A stretch of 64,000 nucleotides of DNA from Pseudoxanthobacter soli DSM 19599 (GCF_900148505.1 NZ_FRXO01000002.1:310001-374000); one strand, 5' to 3'; shown: positions 18,003-27,516, counted from the stretch's first letter. Numbers and translations are program-made. Notes: generated by a model not told the origin, from the sequence alone.

Positions 18003-18634
18003 AGACCAGGCCTCGCCAGCGCATTGAGGGCGGCGGCGGTCATGGCGCTGCCGCCGAGCCGGCCGGAGACGATCAGGAACGGCACGCCGCGCGAGTCGGC
18101 GGCAAGCGCCGCCTTGGATTCGGCCGCACCGACGAAGCCCACCGGGATGCCGAGGATCGCCGCCGGCTTCGGCCAGCCTTCATCCAGCCGCTCGAGCAAG
18201 TGGAACAGCGCCGTCGGGGCGTTGCCGATGGCGACGACCGCTCCGGCGATGTGCTCGCGCCACAGCTCCAACGCCGCGGCGGAGCGTGTCGTGCCGAGGC
18301 TCGCGGCGAGCCCGGGCACGGCCGGATCGCGCAGGGTGCAGATCACCGCGTTCTCGGCCGGCAGCCGGGCGCGGGTGACGCCGTGGGCAACCATCTCGGC
18401 GTCGCACAGGATCGGCGCGCCAGCTTCGAGTGCGCCGCGCGCGGCGGCGACGAAGCCCGGCGAGAACACGAAATGGCGCGCGGCCTCCACCAGTCCGGCG
18501 GCATGGATCATGCGGACGGCGACGTCGGCCTCTTCCGCCGAGAAGCGCGACAGATCGGCCTCTTCCCGGATGATGGCGAACGAACGGCGATAGATCGCCT
18601 GCCCGTCGCGGATATAGTCGAAGCCGTCGGCCAT
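17999..18634 (-). CDS. cobH: Precorrin-8X methylmutase
   Basis: 211 aa. CobH moves the C11 methyl group to C12, giving hydrogenobyrinic acid. The start MADGFDYIRDGQAIYRRSFA, the RMIHAAGLVE segment with the conserved His (near residue 43), and the glycine-rich GNAPTALFHLLE / PVGFVGAAESK stretch identify it. The ATG at 18634 is used; the codon before it, GTG, is in frame. It is 270 bp downstream of cobG, the only sizeable gap in the cobW-to-cobJ run, so a secondary promoter there is possible but none was recognised. Confidence 0.93.
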   Translation of the reverse strand: MADGFDYIRDGQAIYRRSFAIIREEADLSRFSAEEADVAVRMIHAAGLVEAARHFVFSPGFVAAARGALEAGAPILCDAEMVAHGVTRARLPAENAVICTLRDPAVPGLAASLGTTRSAAALELWREHIAGAVVAIGNAPTALFHLLERLDEGWPKPAAILGIPVGFVGAAESKAALAADSRGVPFLIVSGRLGGSAMTAAALNALARPGL

Positions 18635-18904
18635 CACGCGCTTTCAGTCTTGTCTTCGGCCACGCCGGGCCGTTCGGCCGGCGTCCGGAATGTGTTCGCC
18701 GGGGCTGGGACATCCCGGTGTGGGGAGACCGTTCCGGACCGCAAATGCAAGGACATCCATCGGGGCCGATCTGGCCCGGACGGCATCAAACCCGAAAAAG
18801 GTAGAGGCGAACGCCGCCGGCAACGCAAGGACTTCCGCGCCGCGCTCCCCGGCAAATTCTCGCCGTTCCGGGCGCCGGAAGACCCCGCCGGCCGGCCAAC
18901 GACC

Positions 18905-20260
18905 TCACCACGCATGACGCAGCACCGCGTCGACGATCTCGCTCTCGGCGATCGGGCCGGAAAGGGAGCCGGCCGGCCCGATCACCGCCACGCCGTCCTC
19001 ATGGCCGACGAAGGTCAGTGCCGCCGCCTCGCCGCCGGCGCAGGCCTTGGCGCATCCGGAGAGGTGGACGGAAAAATCCGGCCCGAGCCGACCGTGCGCC
19101 GCTTGCGCGACCGCGGGGGCCAGCGCGCGAGCGGCGAAGTGGGCGGAGGCGCACCCCGGCGCACCGGCGCAGGCCGCCACGAAAAGCCGCGGATCGTCCG
19201 GCCGGACGATGAGGCCGAGCGCCTCGCCATGGGACGCCAGCGCACGGGCGGCATCTGCGCCGAGCGAGGCGATCACCAGCCCGTGGTCGGCGGCAAGCCG
19301 GGCCTCGGTCGCGCCGAGGCCGATGGCGCGCCGGACGAAGGCCGCCAGCGCCCCGGCCGTGCAGGCCCCGAAGGCCGGCACGATTCCGACCGCGACGAGA
19401 CCGCCCCGAACGGGATGCAGGCCGGCCGGGACGGCGCTTGCCAGCGCTGCGGCCGGCGATCCCCCGATGATGCCGGGCTGGACCGCGCCGGCGGCGACCG
19501 GCAGCAGGAATGGCGCCAGCAACCGCGCGGCGTCCGCCACGGCGCCGGCTTCGGCAAGCCAGGATCGCGCGCGGGCGGCGCGGCCGCGCGCGGCAAGCCG
19601 CTCCAGGACGGCGACCGCCGCCGCGACGGCGGCGGTTCCAGAAACGGCGCCGAAGACGGTCTGGTCGCGGGCGGGGCCGCCGAGACCGAGCACCCAGACA
19701 TCCGCCTGTCCCGGAACAGCCGACAGCCGGAGATCGGCGGCCACCGTTGGGAAGCCGAGCCGGGCTCCGCCATCGATCACCAATGTGGCCTTGGGGGCGA
19801 GCCGGTCCGCGAGACCGCTCCCGGCAACGGCGTCTGCGATCCCGCGTGCGAGCGGGCGCGGGTCCACAGCGGCGGTGGGGTCGAGGCCGGCGAGCGGGTC
19901 CGTCAGGATCGCAGGCGCCTCGGCAATCTCGATCGGCAGCGCGCGCACCGCGTCCGCGAACGAAGCCGCGCCGGCCGCGTCGAGCCCGCGCACCTGAAGG
20001 CTGGCGCGGCGGGTGATCTCGACGATGCCGTTGCCATGGCGGCCGGCGGCATCGAGCACAGCCCCCAGGGCTTCGAGACCGATGGCACCGAAGCGCGGCA
20101 TCAGGCGGGCGATCAGCCCGTCGCCCGTCATCATCGGGCGGTCGAGGGCCGGACAAGCGCCACGGCGCGCTCCGGACGACGGCGCAGTGGTGTCGGGGCC
20201 GGGCGTTCCCGCCTCAAGAGCGGAAGACTGGCTGGCAAGGAAAGACGGTGACCGGGTCAT
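18905..20260 (-). CDS. cobG: Precorrin-3B synthase (CobG, Fe-S monooxygenase)
   Basis: 451 aa, related to the sulfite/nitrite reductase family. The 4Fe-4S ligands are visible as C-x5-C (CAGAPGC, about residues 364-370) and C-x3-C (CAKAC, about 396-400), and duplicated ferredoxin-like substrate-binding regions occur as RRASLQVRG. CobG hydroxylates C20 of precorrin-3A with O2, forming precorrin-3B, and so marks the oxygen-dependent pathway. The first 35 residues (Ser/Pro/Gly-rich) look unstructured. The ATG overlaps the cobN stop (ATGA). Confidence 0.93.
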   Translation of the reverse strand: MTRSPSFLASQSSALEAGTPGPDTTAPSSGARRGACPALDRPMMTGDGLIARLMPRFGAIGLEALGAVLDAAGRHGNGIVEITRRASLQVRGLDAAGAASFADAVRALPIEIAEAPAILTDPLAGLDPTAAVDPRPLARGIADAVAGSGLADRLAPKATLVIDGGARLGFPTVAADLRLSAVPGQADVWVLGLGGPARDQTVFGAVSGTAAVAAAVAVLERLAARGRAARARSWLAEAGAVADAARLLAPFLLPVAAGAVQPGIIGGSPAAALASAVPAGLHPVRGGLVAVGIVPAFGACTAGALAAFVRRAIGLGATEARLAADHGLVIASLGADAARALASHGEALGLIVRPDDPRLFVAACAGAPGCASAHFAARALAPAVAQAAHGRLGPDFSVHLSGCAKACAGGEAAALTFVGHEDGVAVIGPAGSLSGPIAESEIVDAVLRHAW

Positions 20261-23200
20261 GACGCCACCGCCCGGGCAACGCGGCCGTCGGCAGCGCCTC
20301 CGCGCGGCGCCGTTCCGTCGTTCGCGCCACGCCGCAGCAGCGCGAGATCGTGCTCCACGTCGTTGCGACGGGGATGCCAGAGGCCGCGCCGGCGGGCGTC
20401 GTCGAGCCGCCCGGCGATGGCAAGGCCGGCGGCCGGATTTTCCCGCAGGATGAAATCGCGCACGACGGGATCGGCGACATAGGCCTCGTGGACGAGGTCG
20501 ATCAGCGCGGTCGGGACTGCGTCCGTCATTTCCGCGAACGCAACGAGGCGGTCGACGGTTTCGGCGAACTCCGCCGCCCCGCGCGGGCCGTGGCGCATCT
20601 GGCCCGCGATGAAGCGCGGGCTCGTCGCACGGCCGCGCACGACGCGGGCGAGCGCCGCGCCCAGCGGCCGGGCGCGGGGGCGGGCCGGATCCGTGGTGTC
20701 GAGCACGACGAGCGCAGCGGCGTTGCCGAGCGCCTCGGCCGCTGCCGCGAATCCACCGAGGAAGCTCGCATCCGCGGTGCCTTCGAGAAGGTCGCGGCCG
20801 GGGTCGTCGCCGACATGGACGAGACCGTCGGCCGAGGCCACCCGTTCGGCGAAAGCGTCGGGAGCCGGCACCATCCGCTCGTCGGCGCCGAAGCCATGGG
20901 ACGATGCCGCGAGATAGGCCCGGCCGATCTCGCCGCGATCCTGCCAAGCACCGGCGGCGACGACATCCTCGACGCCGGCGCCGTAGGTGCCCGGTGCCGA
21001 GCCGAACACGCGCACCAACGCCGACGGGTCACCGGTGGCCGCGGCACGGCGGCTGGCGGCGAGCGGATTGTCGTCGTCCGGCTCGTCGCGCTCCGCGACT
21101 GCCTGCACGGCGGCATCCATCAGCGCGATCTGCGCCGGGAACAGGTCGCGAAACAGGCCGGAGATCCGCCAGGTAACGTCGACGCGCGGCCGGCCGATCA
21201 CGGCGGGCGGCAGCACCTCGATGCCGGTGACGCGGCCCGTCGCCCGATCCCACAACGGCCGGCAGCCGAGGAGCGCCAGTCCGATGGCGATCTCCTCACC
21301 CCCGGTCCTGAGCGTCGCCGAGCCCCAGAGATCGAGGACGAGCGCACGCGGATAATCGCCCTCTTCCTGCAGATGGCGGCGCACGATCTCGTCGGCCGCC
21401 CGGCGGCCGAGTTCCATCGCCGTTTCGGTCGGCAGGCCGCGCGGATCGGCGGTGACGAGGTTGCGCCCGGTCGGCAGCACATCGCGCCGCCCGCGTGCCG
21501 GCGCGCCGGCCGGGCCCGGAACGACGCGCCTGCCATCGAGCGCGGCGAGCAGCGCCTGCCGCTCGTTGTTGGTGGAGCGCAGCCGCTCCGGATCGTCCGC
21601 TTCGGCACCGGCCCGGGGCATACGGCCATAGACGTGCAGTCCGTCCTTGATCGCGAGTTCCTTGACGTCGCAGAGCCACGCATCGATGCGCTGCAGGGCA
21701 TCGGCAGCATCGCTTGCCCCGTCGAGACCGGCTTCGCCGGCGAGACGCGCCTCGCGGGCGGTTTCGACGATCAGCGCGGCAAGGCGGTCGCGGCGACGCG
21801 GATCGAGGCCGTCCGCCATGGCGTATTCGTCGACGAGGCGTTCGAGTTCGCGCGCCGGGCCATCGAGTTCCGCACCGACCAGCGGCGGCGGCAGGTGGCC
21901 GAGCGTGACCGCGGCGACGCGGCGCTTCGCCTGGGCCGCCTCGCCGGGATTGGAGACGATGAAGGGATAGAACACCGGCATTTCGCCGAGGAGAATGTCG
22001 GGAAAGCAGCCGGCGGTGAGCGCCACCGCCTTGCCCGGCAGCCACTCGAATGTGCCGTGGGCGCCCATGTGCACCACGGCATCCGCGCTGCGACGGAGCC
22101 ACAGCCCGAACGCGAGCAGGGCATGGCGCGGCGGCAGCACAGGGTCGTGGTAGTCCGCACGGCGGTCGGAAGACCGGCCACGGTCCGGCGGCAGCGCGAC
22201 GGCGACGTTGCCGGCCACGAAACCACGGAAGCGGAACGTGCCGTCGACCGCATCCGGGTCGGCCTCCGGCGGCCCCCATGCCGCCTCCACGGCAGCGCGG
22301 GATGCGGGATCGAGACCCGCAAACCACGCGGCATAGTCCGCGAGCGCGACGGCGGGCGTTTCACCCGGCACCGGCATCCGGCCTTCGAGCATCGCCACGA
22401 GGTCGCGCGCCGTCGCGGGACGGTTGCCGGCTCCATAGCCGGCGGCCTCCAGATCGTCGCAGAGCGCGAGCACGCTCGCCGGCACGTCGAGGCCGACGGC
22501 ATAGCCGGTGCGGCCGGAGACGCCGGCATAATCGGGCAGCACGATCGCGACCCGCCTGCGCGCGGGCGGCAGGCCCCGCAGCGCCACCAGCGCGGCGATG
22601 CGCCCGGCGACGCGGGCCACCCGATCCGGCTCCGGCACATTGCGGAAGGCGGTGAAGCCGGGGCCGGCGGCCGTCGGAGCCTCGTCCTTGAACGACAAGG
22701 GGCCGGCAAGCACCCGGCCGTCGATCTCCGGCAGCACGACGTGCATGGCGAGGTCGGATGCGCCGAGCCCGCGACTGCTTTTCGCCCACGCCTGCCTGCG
22801 GGTGGTGGCGATCACCGCCTGCAGCACGGGCACGCCGGCCGCTTCGAACAGCGCGGCCGCTTCGTCGCCCGCGGCGAAGGCCGTGGCGGTGACGATGGCG
22901 GCGGGAGAGAGCCGCTCCATCGCCTCGCGCACGAACGCGCAGGCGCCGGCATCCTTCAGGCTCGATACGAACAACGGCGCGGCCGCAAGTCCGCGCGCCT
23001 CCAGCGCCGCGACGAGGGCGTCGACGGGCGCGACGTCCGCCGCGATCCAGAGCGCCCGATAGAACAGCACGATCACGACCGGTCGACCGGCCGGCAGCAC
23101 CGCCGCAAGGTCGTCGAGCGGGCACGCGCCCCGCTTCGGGTGATAGCCGGACGCCCACGGCACCGGCGCCGGTGGAGCGATGGTTCCGGCCGGGACGACG

Positions 23201-23739
23201 AAGCCCGCGTCCTCGCAAAGACGGCGCGCGAGGCTGCGGAGATTGGCGGCGCCACCGGCGGAGAAATAATCAGCCAGCGCGGCCAGACGATCGGGTGACA
23301 GCGTGGAAATCGCGTCGAGGCGAGGATCGTCGCGGCCATCGGCCGGGATCACGGCGAGGGCGATGCCGGCCTCACGGCTCAAGGCCGAGAGCCGTTCAAG
23401 CCCGTAGCGCCACCAGTCGAGCCCGCCGAGCATGCGGACGATGATCAGGCGCGCGTGACGGGCGGTGCGGTCGATCCAGAGATCGACCGACATCGGATGG
23501 GCGAGATCGGCAAGCTGCACGAGACGAAGCGCAGGACGCCGGGCCCCTCGCGGTTCGGTTTTCGCCGAACGGGCCTCTTCCGAGTTGACCTCGGCCGTCC
23601 AGGCCTCCCAGCCGGCGCCGAGGGCGGTCAGCTCGCCGTCCGAATATGACATCACCACCACGTCGCCCGGCGTCTGGCCGAGATCGACGGCAGCCGTCAT
23701 CTCGTCGAGGCCGCGGGCGGTGGTGGCGATGAGGTGCAT
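20257..23739 (-). CDS. cobN: Cobaltochelatase subunit CobN
   Basis: 1160 aa. CobN is the large, substrate-binding subunit of the ATP-dependent aerobic cobaltochelatase, homologous to the H subunit of magnesium chelatase. It inserts Co2+ into hydrogenobyrinic acid a,c-diamide together with CobS and CobT, which are not in this window. The conserved chelatase block VHMGAHGTFEWLPGKAVAL is present near mid-protein, with family-typical GTYGAGVEDVV and HGFGADERMV-like segments toward the C-terminus. The ATG (MHLIATTARGLDEM) is chosen because the open frame further upstream is antisense-like shadow of cobW. Confidence 0.94.
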   Translation of the reverse strand: MHLIATTARGLDEMTAAVDLGQTPGDVVVMSYSDGELTALGAGWEAWTAEVNSEEARSAKTEPRGARRPALRLVQLADLAHPMSVDLWIDRTARHARLIIVRMLGGLDWWRYGLERLSALSREAGIALAVIPADGRDDPRLDAISTLSPDRLAALADYFSAGGAANLRSLARRLCEDAGFVVPAGTIAPPAPVPWASGYHPKRGACPLDDLAAVLPAGRPVVIVLFYRALWIAADVAPVDALVAALEARGLAAAPLFVSSLKDAGACAFVREAMERLSPAAIVTATAFAAGDEAAALFEAAGVPVLQAVIATTRRQAWAKSSRGLGASDLAMHVVLPEIDGRVLAGPLSFKDEAPTAAGPGFTAFRNVPEPDRVARVAGRIAALVALRGLPPARRRVAIVLPDYAGVSGRTGYAVGLDVPASVLALCDDLEAAGYGAGNRPATARDLVAMLEGRMPVPGETPAVALADYAAWFAGLDPASRAAVEAAWGPPEADPDAVDGTFRFRGFVAGNVAVALPPDRGRSSDRRADYHDPVLPPRHALLAFGLWLRRSADAVVHMGAHGTFEWLPGKAVALTAGCFPDILLGEMPVFYPFIVSNPGEAAQAKRRVAAVTLGHLPPPLVGAELDGPARELERLVDEYAMADGLDPRRRDRLAALIVETAREARLAGEAGLDGASDAADALQRIDAWLCDVKELAIKDGLHVYGRMPRAGAEADDPERLRSTNNERQALLAALDGRRVVPGPAGAPARGRRDVLPTGRNLVTADPRGLPTETAMELGRRAADEIVRRHLQEEGDYPRALVLDLWGSATLRTGGEEIAIGLALLGCRPLWDRATGRVTGIEVLPPAVIGRPRVDVTWRISGLFRDLFPAQIALMDAAVQAVAERDEPDDDNPLAASRRAAATGDPSALVRVFGSAPGTYGAGVEDVVAAGAWQDRGEIGRAYLAASSHGFGADERMVPAPDAFAERVASADGLVHVGDDPGRDLLEGTADASFLGGFAAAAEALGNAAALVVLDTTDPARPRARPLGAALARVVRGRATSPRFIAGQMRHGPRGAAEFAETVDRLVAFAEMTDAVPTALIDLVHEAYVADPVVRDFILRENPAAGLAIAGRLDDARRRGLWHPRRNDVEHDLALLRRGANDGTAPRGGAADGRVARAVAS

Positions 23740-23786
23740 GATGCCAGGGGCTCTTTGCCGGGGGTCTCTTTGCCGGTCTCTCGGCG

Positions 23787-24836
23787 TCAGCCGGCGAGGG
23801 CGCGCGCGACGGCGTCGCGGTCGAGCCCCTTCAGGCCGATGACGACGAGGCGGCCGTCGCGTGCCTCGCCCGCCTTCCACGGCCGGTCGAAATGGTGGCC
23901 GACGCGGGTGCCGACGCCCTGGACCACGAGGCGCATCGGCTTGCCGGCAACCGAGGCGAACCCCTTGACGCGAAGCGCGGGACCGGCCGCCGCCGCGGCC
24001 GCCACGCGCCGGGCGAGGTCGGCCGGATCGGACACCTCGCCGATCGGCAGGGCGAAGCTGTCGAACTCGTCGTGGTCGTGGTCTTCCTCGTCGTCGTGAT
24101 GGGTGCGGCGGTTCTCGATCTCGTCTTCCACCCCGACGCCGAGGCCGAGCAGCGCGGCGGCCTCGATGCGGCCTTCGGCGACCGGCACCACGGCGACCGG
24201 ACGATCGACGCCACTCTCGGCGAGCGCACCGTCGATGGCGGCGCGGGCGCGGGCCAGGCCGTTCTCGTCGAGAAGATCGGTCTTGGAAAGAATGATCAGG
24301 TCGGCGCAGGCGAGCTGATCCTCGAACACCTCTTCCACCGGATCGTCGTGGTCGAGCGAGGCATCTTCGGCACGCTGGCGGGCCAGCGCCTCCTCGTCGG
24401 CCGCCACCTTGCCGTCGGCCAGCGCCGCGCCGTCGACCACCGCGACGACGCCGTCGACCGTGACCCGGCCGCGGATTTCCGGCCACTGGAACGCCTGCAC
24501 CAGCGGCTTCGGCAGGGCGAGGCCGGAGGTCTCGATCAGGATATGCTCCACCTCGGGGCGGCGCGAGAGGATGGTCTCGATCGCCGGGGCGAACTCGTCG
24601 GCCACCGTGCAGCACAGGCAGCCGTTGGCGAGTTCCACCACGTTCTCTTCCGGGCAAGTCTCGTCGCCGCAGCCCTTGAGAAGTTCGCCGTCGATGCCGA
24701 CGTCGCCGAACTCGTTGACGATCACCGCCAGCCTGCGGCCGTGGGCGGTCTCAAGCACGTGGCGGATCAGCGTGGTCTTGCCGGAGCCCAGGAAGCCCGT
24801 GACGATGGTGCAGGGAATGCGCGCGAGGGTTTGCAT
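23787..24836 (-). CDS. cobW: CobW-family metallochaperone GTPase
   Basis: 349 aa, G3E GTPase. P-loop VTGFLGSGKTTLIRH near residue 12, the metal-binding CLCC motif in ANGCLCCTV, SKTDLLDENG (NKxD-like) and a CobW C-terminal domain are all seen. Between the domains lies a His/Asp/Glu-rich run (HHDDEEDHDHDE) suited to metal binding. CobW is thought to deliver Co2+ to the CobNST chelatase, fitting its position directly before cobN. The ATG at 24836 has GAAGGA 5 nt upstream; another ATG lies at 24842. It is the first gene after the B12 riboswitch. Confidence 0.94.
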   Translation of the reverse strand: MQTLARIPCTIVTGFLGSGKTTLIRHVLETAHGRRLAVIVNEFGDVGIDGELLKGCGDETCPEENVVELANGCLCCTVADEFAPAIETILSRRPEVEHILIETSGLALPKPLVQAFQWPEIRGRVTVDGVVAVVDGAALADGKVAADEEALARQRAEDASLDHDDPVEEVFEDQLACADLIILSKTDLLDENGLARARAAIDGALAESGVDRPVAVVPVAEGRIEAAALLGLGVGVEDEIENRRTHHDDEEDHDHDEFDSFALPIGEVSDPADLARRVAAAAAAGPALRVKGFASVAGKPMRLVVQGVGTRVGHHFDRPWKAGEARDGRLVVIGLKGLDRDAVARALAG

Positions 24837-25001
24837 GGACATCCTTCGGATCGCACCGGGCCAGCCGCCGATGAGGCGATCTTGTCGCGAGGTGCGTCAA
24901 GGACCGACGCCGGTTGCGAGGCCGGCAACCACCGAGCCCGAACGTCCAGCCGTCGTCTGCATCCCGAGGCACCCCGCCCGGCACGCATCCCGATCGTTCG
25001 G

Positions 25002-25230
25002 CCGGCGGCAGGTCTCCTGGCTCGCGGCGTTCCGGCGATCCGGCGCATGACGCCGTCCGCCGCCCCCCGCCGCCTTCCCGGCCGCTCCACCTCTAAAGAG
25101 ATGGCACTAACGCCAGTGGCATCTTGGCGAGGGCTCGCCGCCTACAGTTGCGGGGGCAGCTGCGGCATCGGACAGCACCGCTGTCCAGACCGCATTCCCT
25201 TTTCACCCGGAGGCTCTCGCCCACCGGGAC
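25002..25230 (-). promoter_or_regulatory. Cobalamin (B12) riboswitch upstream of cobW
   Basis: Read on the minus strand: CCGGTGG (P1, 25221-25227), then GGTGAAAAGGGAATGCGG, the CCCCGCAACTGTAGGCGGCG block, AAGATGCCACTGGCG, GGGAAGGCGGCG, and the B12 box AGCCAGGAGACCTGCC (near 25006-25021) whose flank CCGCCGG closes P1. This order and these boxes are those of the AdoCbl riboswitch. It lies about 165 nt before the cobW start. Binding of adenosylcobalamin should reduce expression of cobW-cobN-cobG-cobH-cobI-cobJ. Confidence 0.95.
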
Positions 25231-25243
25231 CGTCGGCAAGGCC

Positions 25244-25272
25244 ACTAAGGCGCCACCGGCCGGCCTTGTCAA
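25244..25272 (-). promoter_or_regulatory. Candidate promoter of the cobW operon
   Basis: On the minus strand a perfect TTGACA (25267-25272) is followed, after 17 bp, by CTTAGT (25244-25249). Transcription would start near 25237, just before riboswitch helix P1. The -35 is strong, the -10 weak. Confidence 0.5.
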
Positions 25273-25397
25273 CGCACGCGCGCGCCCGGCAGCCTTGCGC
25301 CGGGCTGCGGCGCCTCGCCCGCGGCCCGGCAGCAGGGTATATTTGACACATATTTGTGGCTATCATCGCCGCCACGCCAATATCGAAGGAGCCCTAG

Positions 25398-26579
25398 GTG
25401 TTCCAATTCAAGCCCGGCAAACGGCAATCGGTTGAAGACTTCTCGGCGGTCCGCAAGGAAGTCGAGGCGAACTACAAGAACGTGGTTCTGGTCTTGCAGG
25501 GAGGCGGCGCACTGGGGTCGTATCAACCGGGCGTCGCGGAAGTCCTGTCCGAAGTCGGTCTCGACATCACCTGGGTCGCGGGCATTTCCATCGGCGCGAT
25601 CAATTCCGCGATCATCGCCGGCAACCCGCCCGAGCGGCGCATAGACCAGTTGCGCGCATTCTGGGACCTGGTCACGAGCCGGGTGCAGTGGCCCTTCATC
25701 CCCTCGGGCGACGCCGCGCGCAGCATGTTCAATCAGCTGTCGTCGTTCTCGGCGCTCGCCTTCGGCCAGCCCGGCTTCTTCGAACCGCGCTTTCCGCCGC
25801 CGCAGTTCCAGCCGCCCGGCTCGATCGAGGCGCTCAGCATCTACGACACCACGCCGCTGCGCAACACGCTGGAGACGCTGGTCGATTTCGACTATCTGAA
25901 CGAGAAGAGCCCGGTGCGGCTTTCCGTCGGCGCGGTGAACATCCGCAGCGGCAACTTCGTCTATTTCGACAGCCGCGAACGGCGCATCCGGCCGGAGCAC
26001 ATCATGGCCTCGGGCTCGCTGCCGCCGGGATTTCCGCCGGTCGAGATCGAAGGCGAACTCTACTGGGACGGCGGACTCGTTTCCAACACGCCGCTGTCCT
26101 ACGTGCTGTCGCGGGCACCGCACGACCGCTCGCTGATCTTCCAGGTCGACCTGTTCTCGTCGACGGGCAACCGCCCGCGCACCTTCGCGGAGCTCGGCGA
26201 GCGGGAGAAGGACATCCAGTTCTCCAGCCGCACGCGCCTGAACACCGATATGTTCCGCCAGATGCAGCGCTCGCGGCGCGCCGTCGGCGCGCTTCTCGAC
26301 AAGCTGCCGAAGGAATTCCACGACATGCCGGAATACAAGGAGCTCGCGAAGCTCCGTATGAAGGCGGAGGTGAACATCATCCACCTCATCTACCGCCGCC
26401 ACGGCTACGACCGCGAGTTCAAGGACTACGAGTTCTCGCGCAATACCATGGTCGATCACTGGAACGCCGGCCGCGACACCATCATGCGCACGCTGCGGCA
26501 TCCGGAGTGGTTCTGCCCGCCGACCGAGGCCGACGCCGGCGTCGTCACCCACGACATCAACCGCGACGCCGACGACTGA
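25398..26579 (+). CDS. Patatin-like phospholipase/hydrolase with C-terminal DUF3734-like region
   Basis: 393 aa. The patatin catalytic set is complete: oxyanion motif LQGGGALGSYQ (about residue 33), nucleophile elbow GISIGAIN (GxSxG, about 63-70) and the catalytic Asp in DGGLVSNTPLSY. The C-terminal part (about 240-390) fits the region seen in the DUF3734-bearing subgroup of Proteobacteria. It starts GTG with GAAGGAG 6 nt upstream. A membrane lipid or an intracellular polyhydroxybutyrate-type ester could be the substrate; the nearby acetoacetate decarboxylase and acetoacetyl-CoA synthetase would fit the latter but prove nothing. No signal peptide. Confidence 0.9.
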   Translation: MFQFKPGKRQSVEDFSAVRKEVEANYKNVVLVLQGGGALGSYQPGVAEVLSEVGLDITWVAGISIGAINSAIIAGNPPERRIDQLRAFWDLVTSRVQWPFIPSGDAARSMFNQLSSFSALAFGQPGFFEPRFPPPQFQPPGSIEALSIYDTTPLRNTLETLVDFDYLNEKSPVRLSVGAVNIRSGNFVYFDSRERRIRPEHIMASGSLPPGFPPVEIEGELYWDGGLVSNTPLSYVLSRAPHDRSLIFQVDLFSSTGNRPRTFAELGEREKDIQFSSRTRLNTDMFRQMQRSRRAVGALLDKLPKEFHDMPEYKELAKLRMKAEVNIIHLIYRRHGYDREFKDYEFSRNTMVDHWNAGRDTIMRTLRHPEWFCPPTEADAGVVTHDINRDADD

Positions 26580-26747
26580 TCGGCGGGCGCCGCCCGGCGC
26601 CGGCAACGGCACACGCCGCGCCGCGCCGCAGCGCCTTCGTGGGCCGGAGCAAAATGCCCGCCCGCGCGAACCGTGCCTTCCCCCCGGATGCCCCGCCTCC
26701 CCGGTCCGCATCCGGCCCGTCCACCGCCTGCCCCGCTGGAGCACACG

Positions 26748-27488
26748 ATGATCAGTGAAGACGAAATCCGCCAGAAGGCCTTCGCGATGCCGTTCACCAG
26801 CCCGGCCTATCCGGTCGGGCCGTACCGGTTCATCAACCGCGAGTTCCTGATCGTCACCTATCGGACCGATCCGGCCGCGCTTGCCAAGGTCGTGCCGGCG
26901 CCGCTGGAAATCACCGATCCCATCGTCAAGTTCGAGTTCATCCGCATGCCGGATTCGACCGGCTTCGGCGACTACACCGAATCCGGCCAGGTCATTCCGG
27001 TGAGCTACAAGGGCAAGCCCGGCGCCTACGTGCACGCGATGTATCTCGACTGCGAGCCGCCGATCGCCGGCGGACGCGAACTCTGGGGCTTCCCGAAGAA
27101 GCTCGCCAACCCCAAGCTGACGATCGAGAAGGAGACGCTGCTCGGCAATCTCCATTTCGGTCCGGTCAAGCTGGCGACCGCCACCATGGGCTACAAGCAC
27201 AAGACGCTTTCCGAAGCCGATGTGATGGGCGCGCTGACCGCCCCGAACTACCTGCTGAAGATCATCCCCCACGTGGACGGCAGCCCGCGGATCTGCGAAC
27301 TCGTGCGCTACCACATGACGGACATCGTCTTCAAAGGCGCCTGGACCGGCCCGGCCGCGCTGGAACTGTTCCACCACGCGCTCGCTCCCGTCGCCGACCT
27401 GCCGGTGCTGGAGGTGCTGAGCGGCGTTCATATCGTGACCGACCTCACCCTCGGTCTCGGCGAAGTGGTGCACGACTACCTCGCCTGA
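26748..27488 (+). CDS. adc: Acetoacetate decarboxylase
   Basis: 246 aa. It decarboxylates acetoacetate to acetone and CO2 through a Schiff base on lysine. The active-site pair is visible in [13 protein letters not shown] (about residues 108-120), and the family's [16 protein letters not shown] and [19 protein letters not shown] segments are present. The ATG at 26748 ([12 protein letters not shown]) is preferred, with CTGGAGC about 5 nt upstream; the 25 codons before it are Pro-rich and unlike the family. It lies 168 bp after the patatin gene and may be co-transcribed with it. A related enzyme of the Adc superfamily with another keto-acid substrate is possible. Confidence 0.9.
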   Translation: MISEDEIRQKAFAMPFTSPAYPVGPYRFINREFLIVTYRTDPAALAKVVPAPLEITDPIVKFEFIRMPDSTGFGDYTESGQVIPVSYKGKPGAYVHAMYLDCEPPIAGGRELWGFPKKLANPKLTIEKETLLGNLHFGPVKLATATMGYKHKTLSEADVMGALTAPNYLLKIIPHVDGSPRICELVRYHMTDIVFKGAWTGPAALELFHHALAPVADLPVLEVLSGVHIVTDLTLGLGEVVHDYLA

Positions 27489-27516
27489 CGCACGTCTATC
27501 CTGCCTGACACACTTG

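Noticed and set aside
20257-24657. cobN frame extended by about 300 codons upstream
   Set aside because: The added part is an out-of-frame reading of cobW, with no chelatase similarity; the ATG at 23739 matches the CobN N-terminus.
25000-25261. A longer riboswitch P1 pairing GGCCGGTGGC (25252-25261) with GCCGCCGGCC (25000-25009)
   Set aside because: The upstream arm would lie within the promoter, before the inferred transcript start; the nearer CCGGTGG arm at 25221-25227 fits the known layout.
25338-25371. TTGACA upstream of the patatin gene as a promoter
   Set aside because: The nearest -10-like hexamer, TATCAT (25361), is only 12 bp away; at 17 bp spacing there is no -10 similarity. The promoter could not be assigned.
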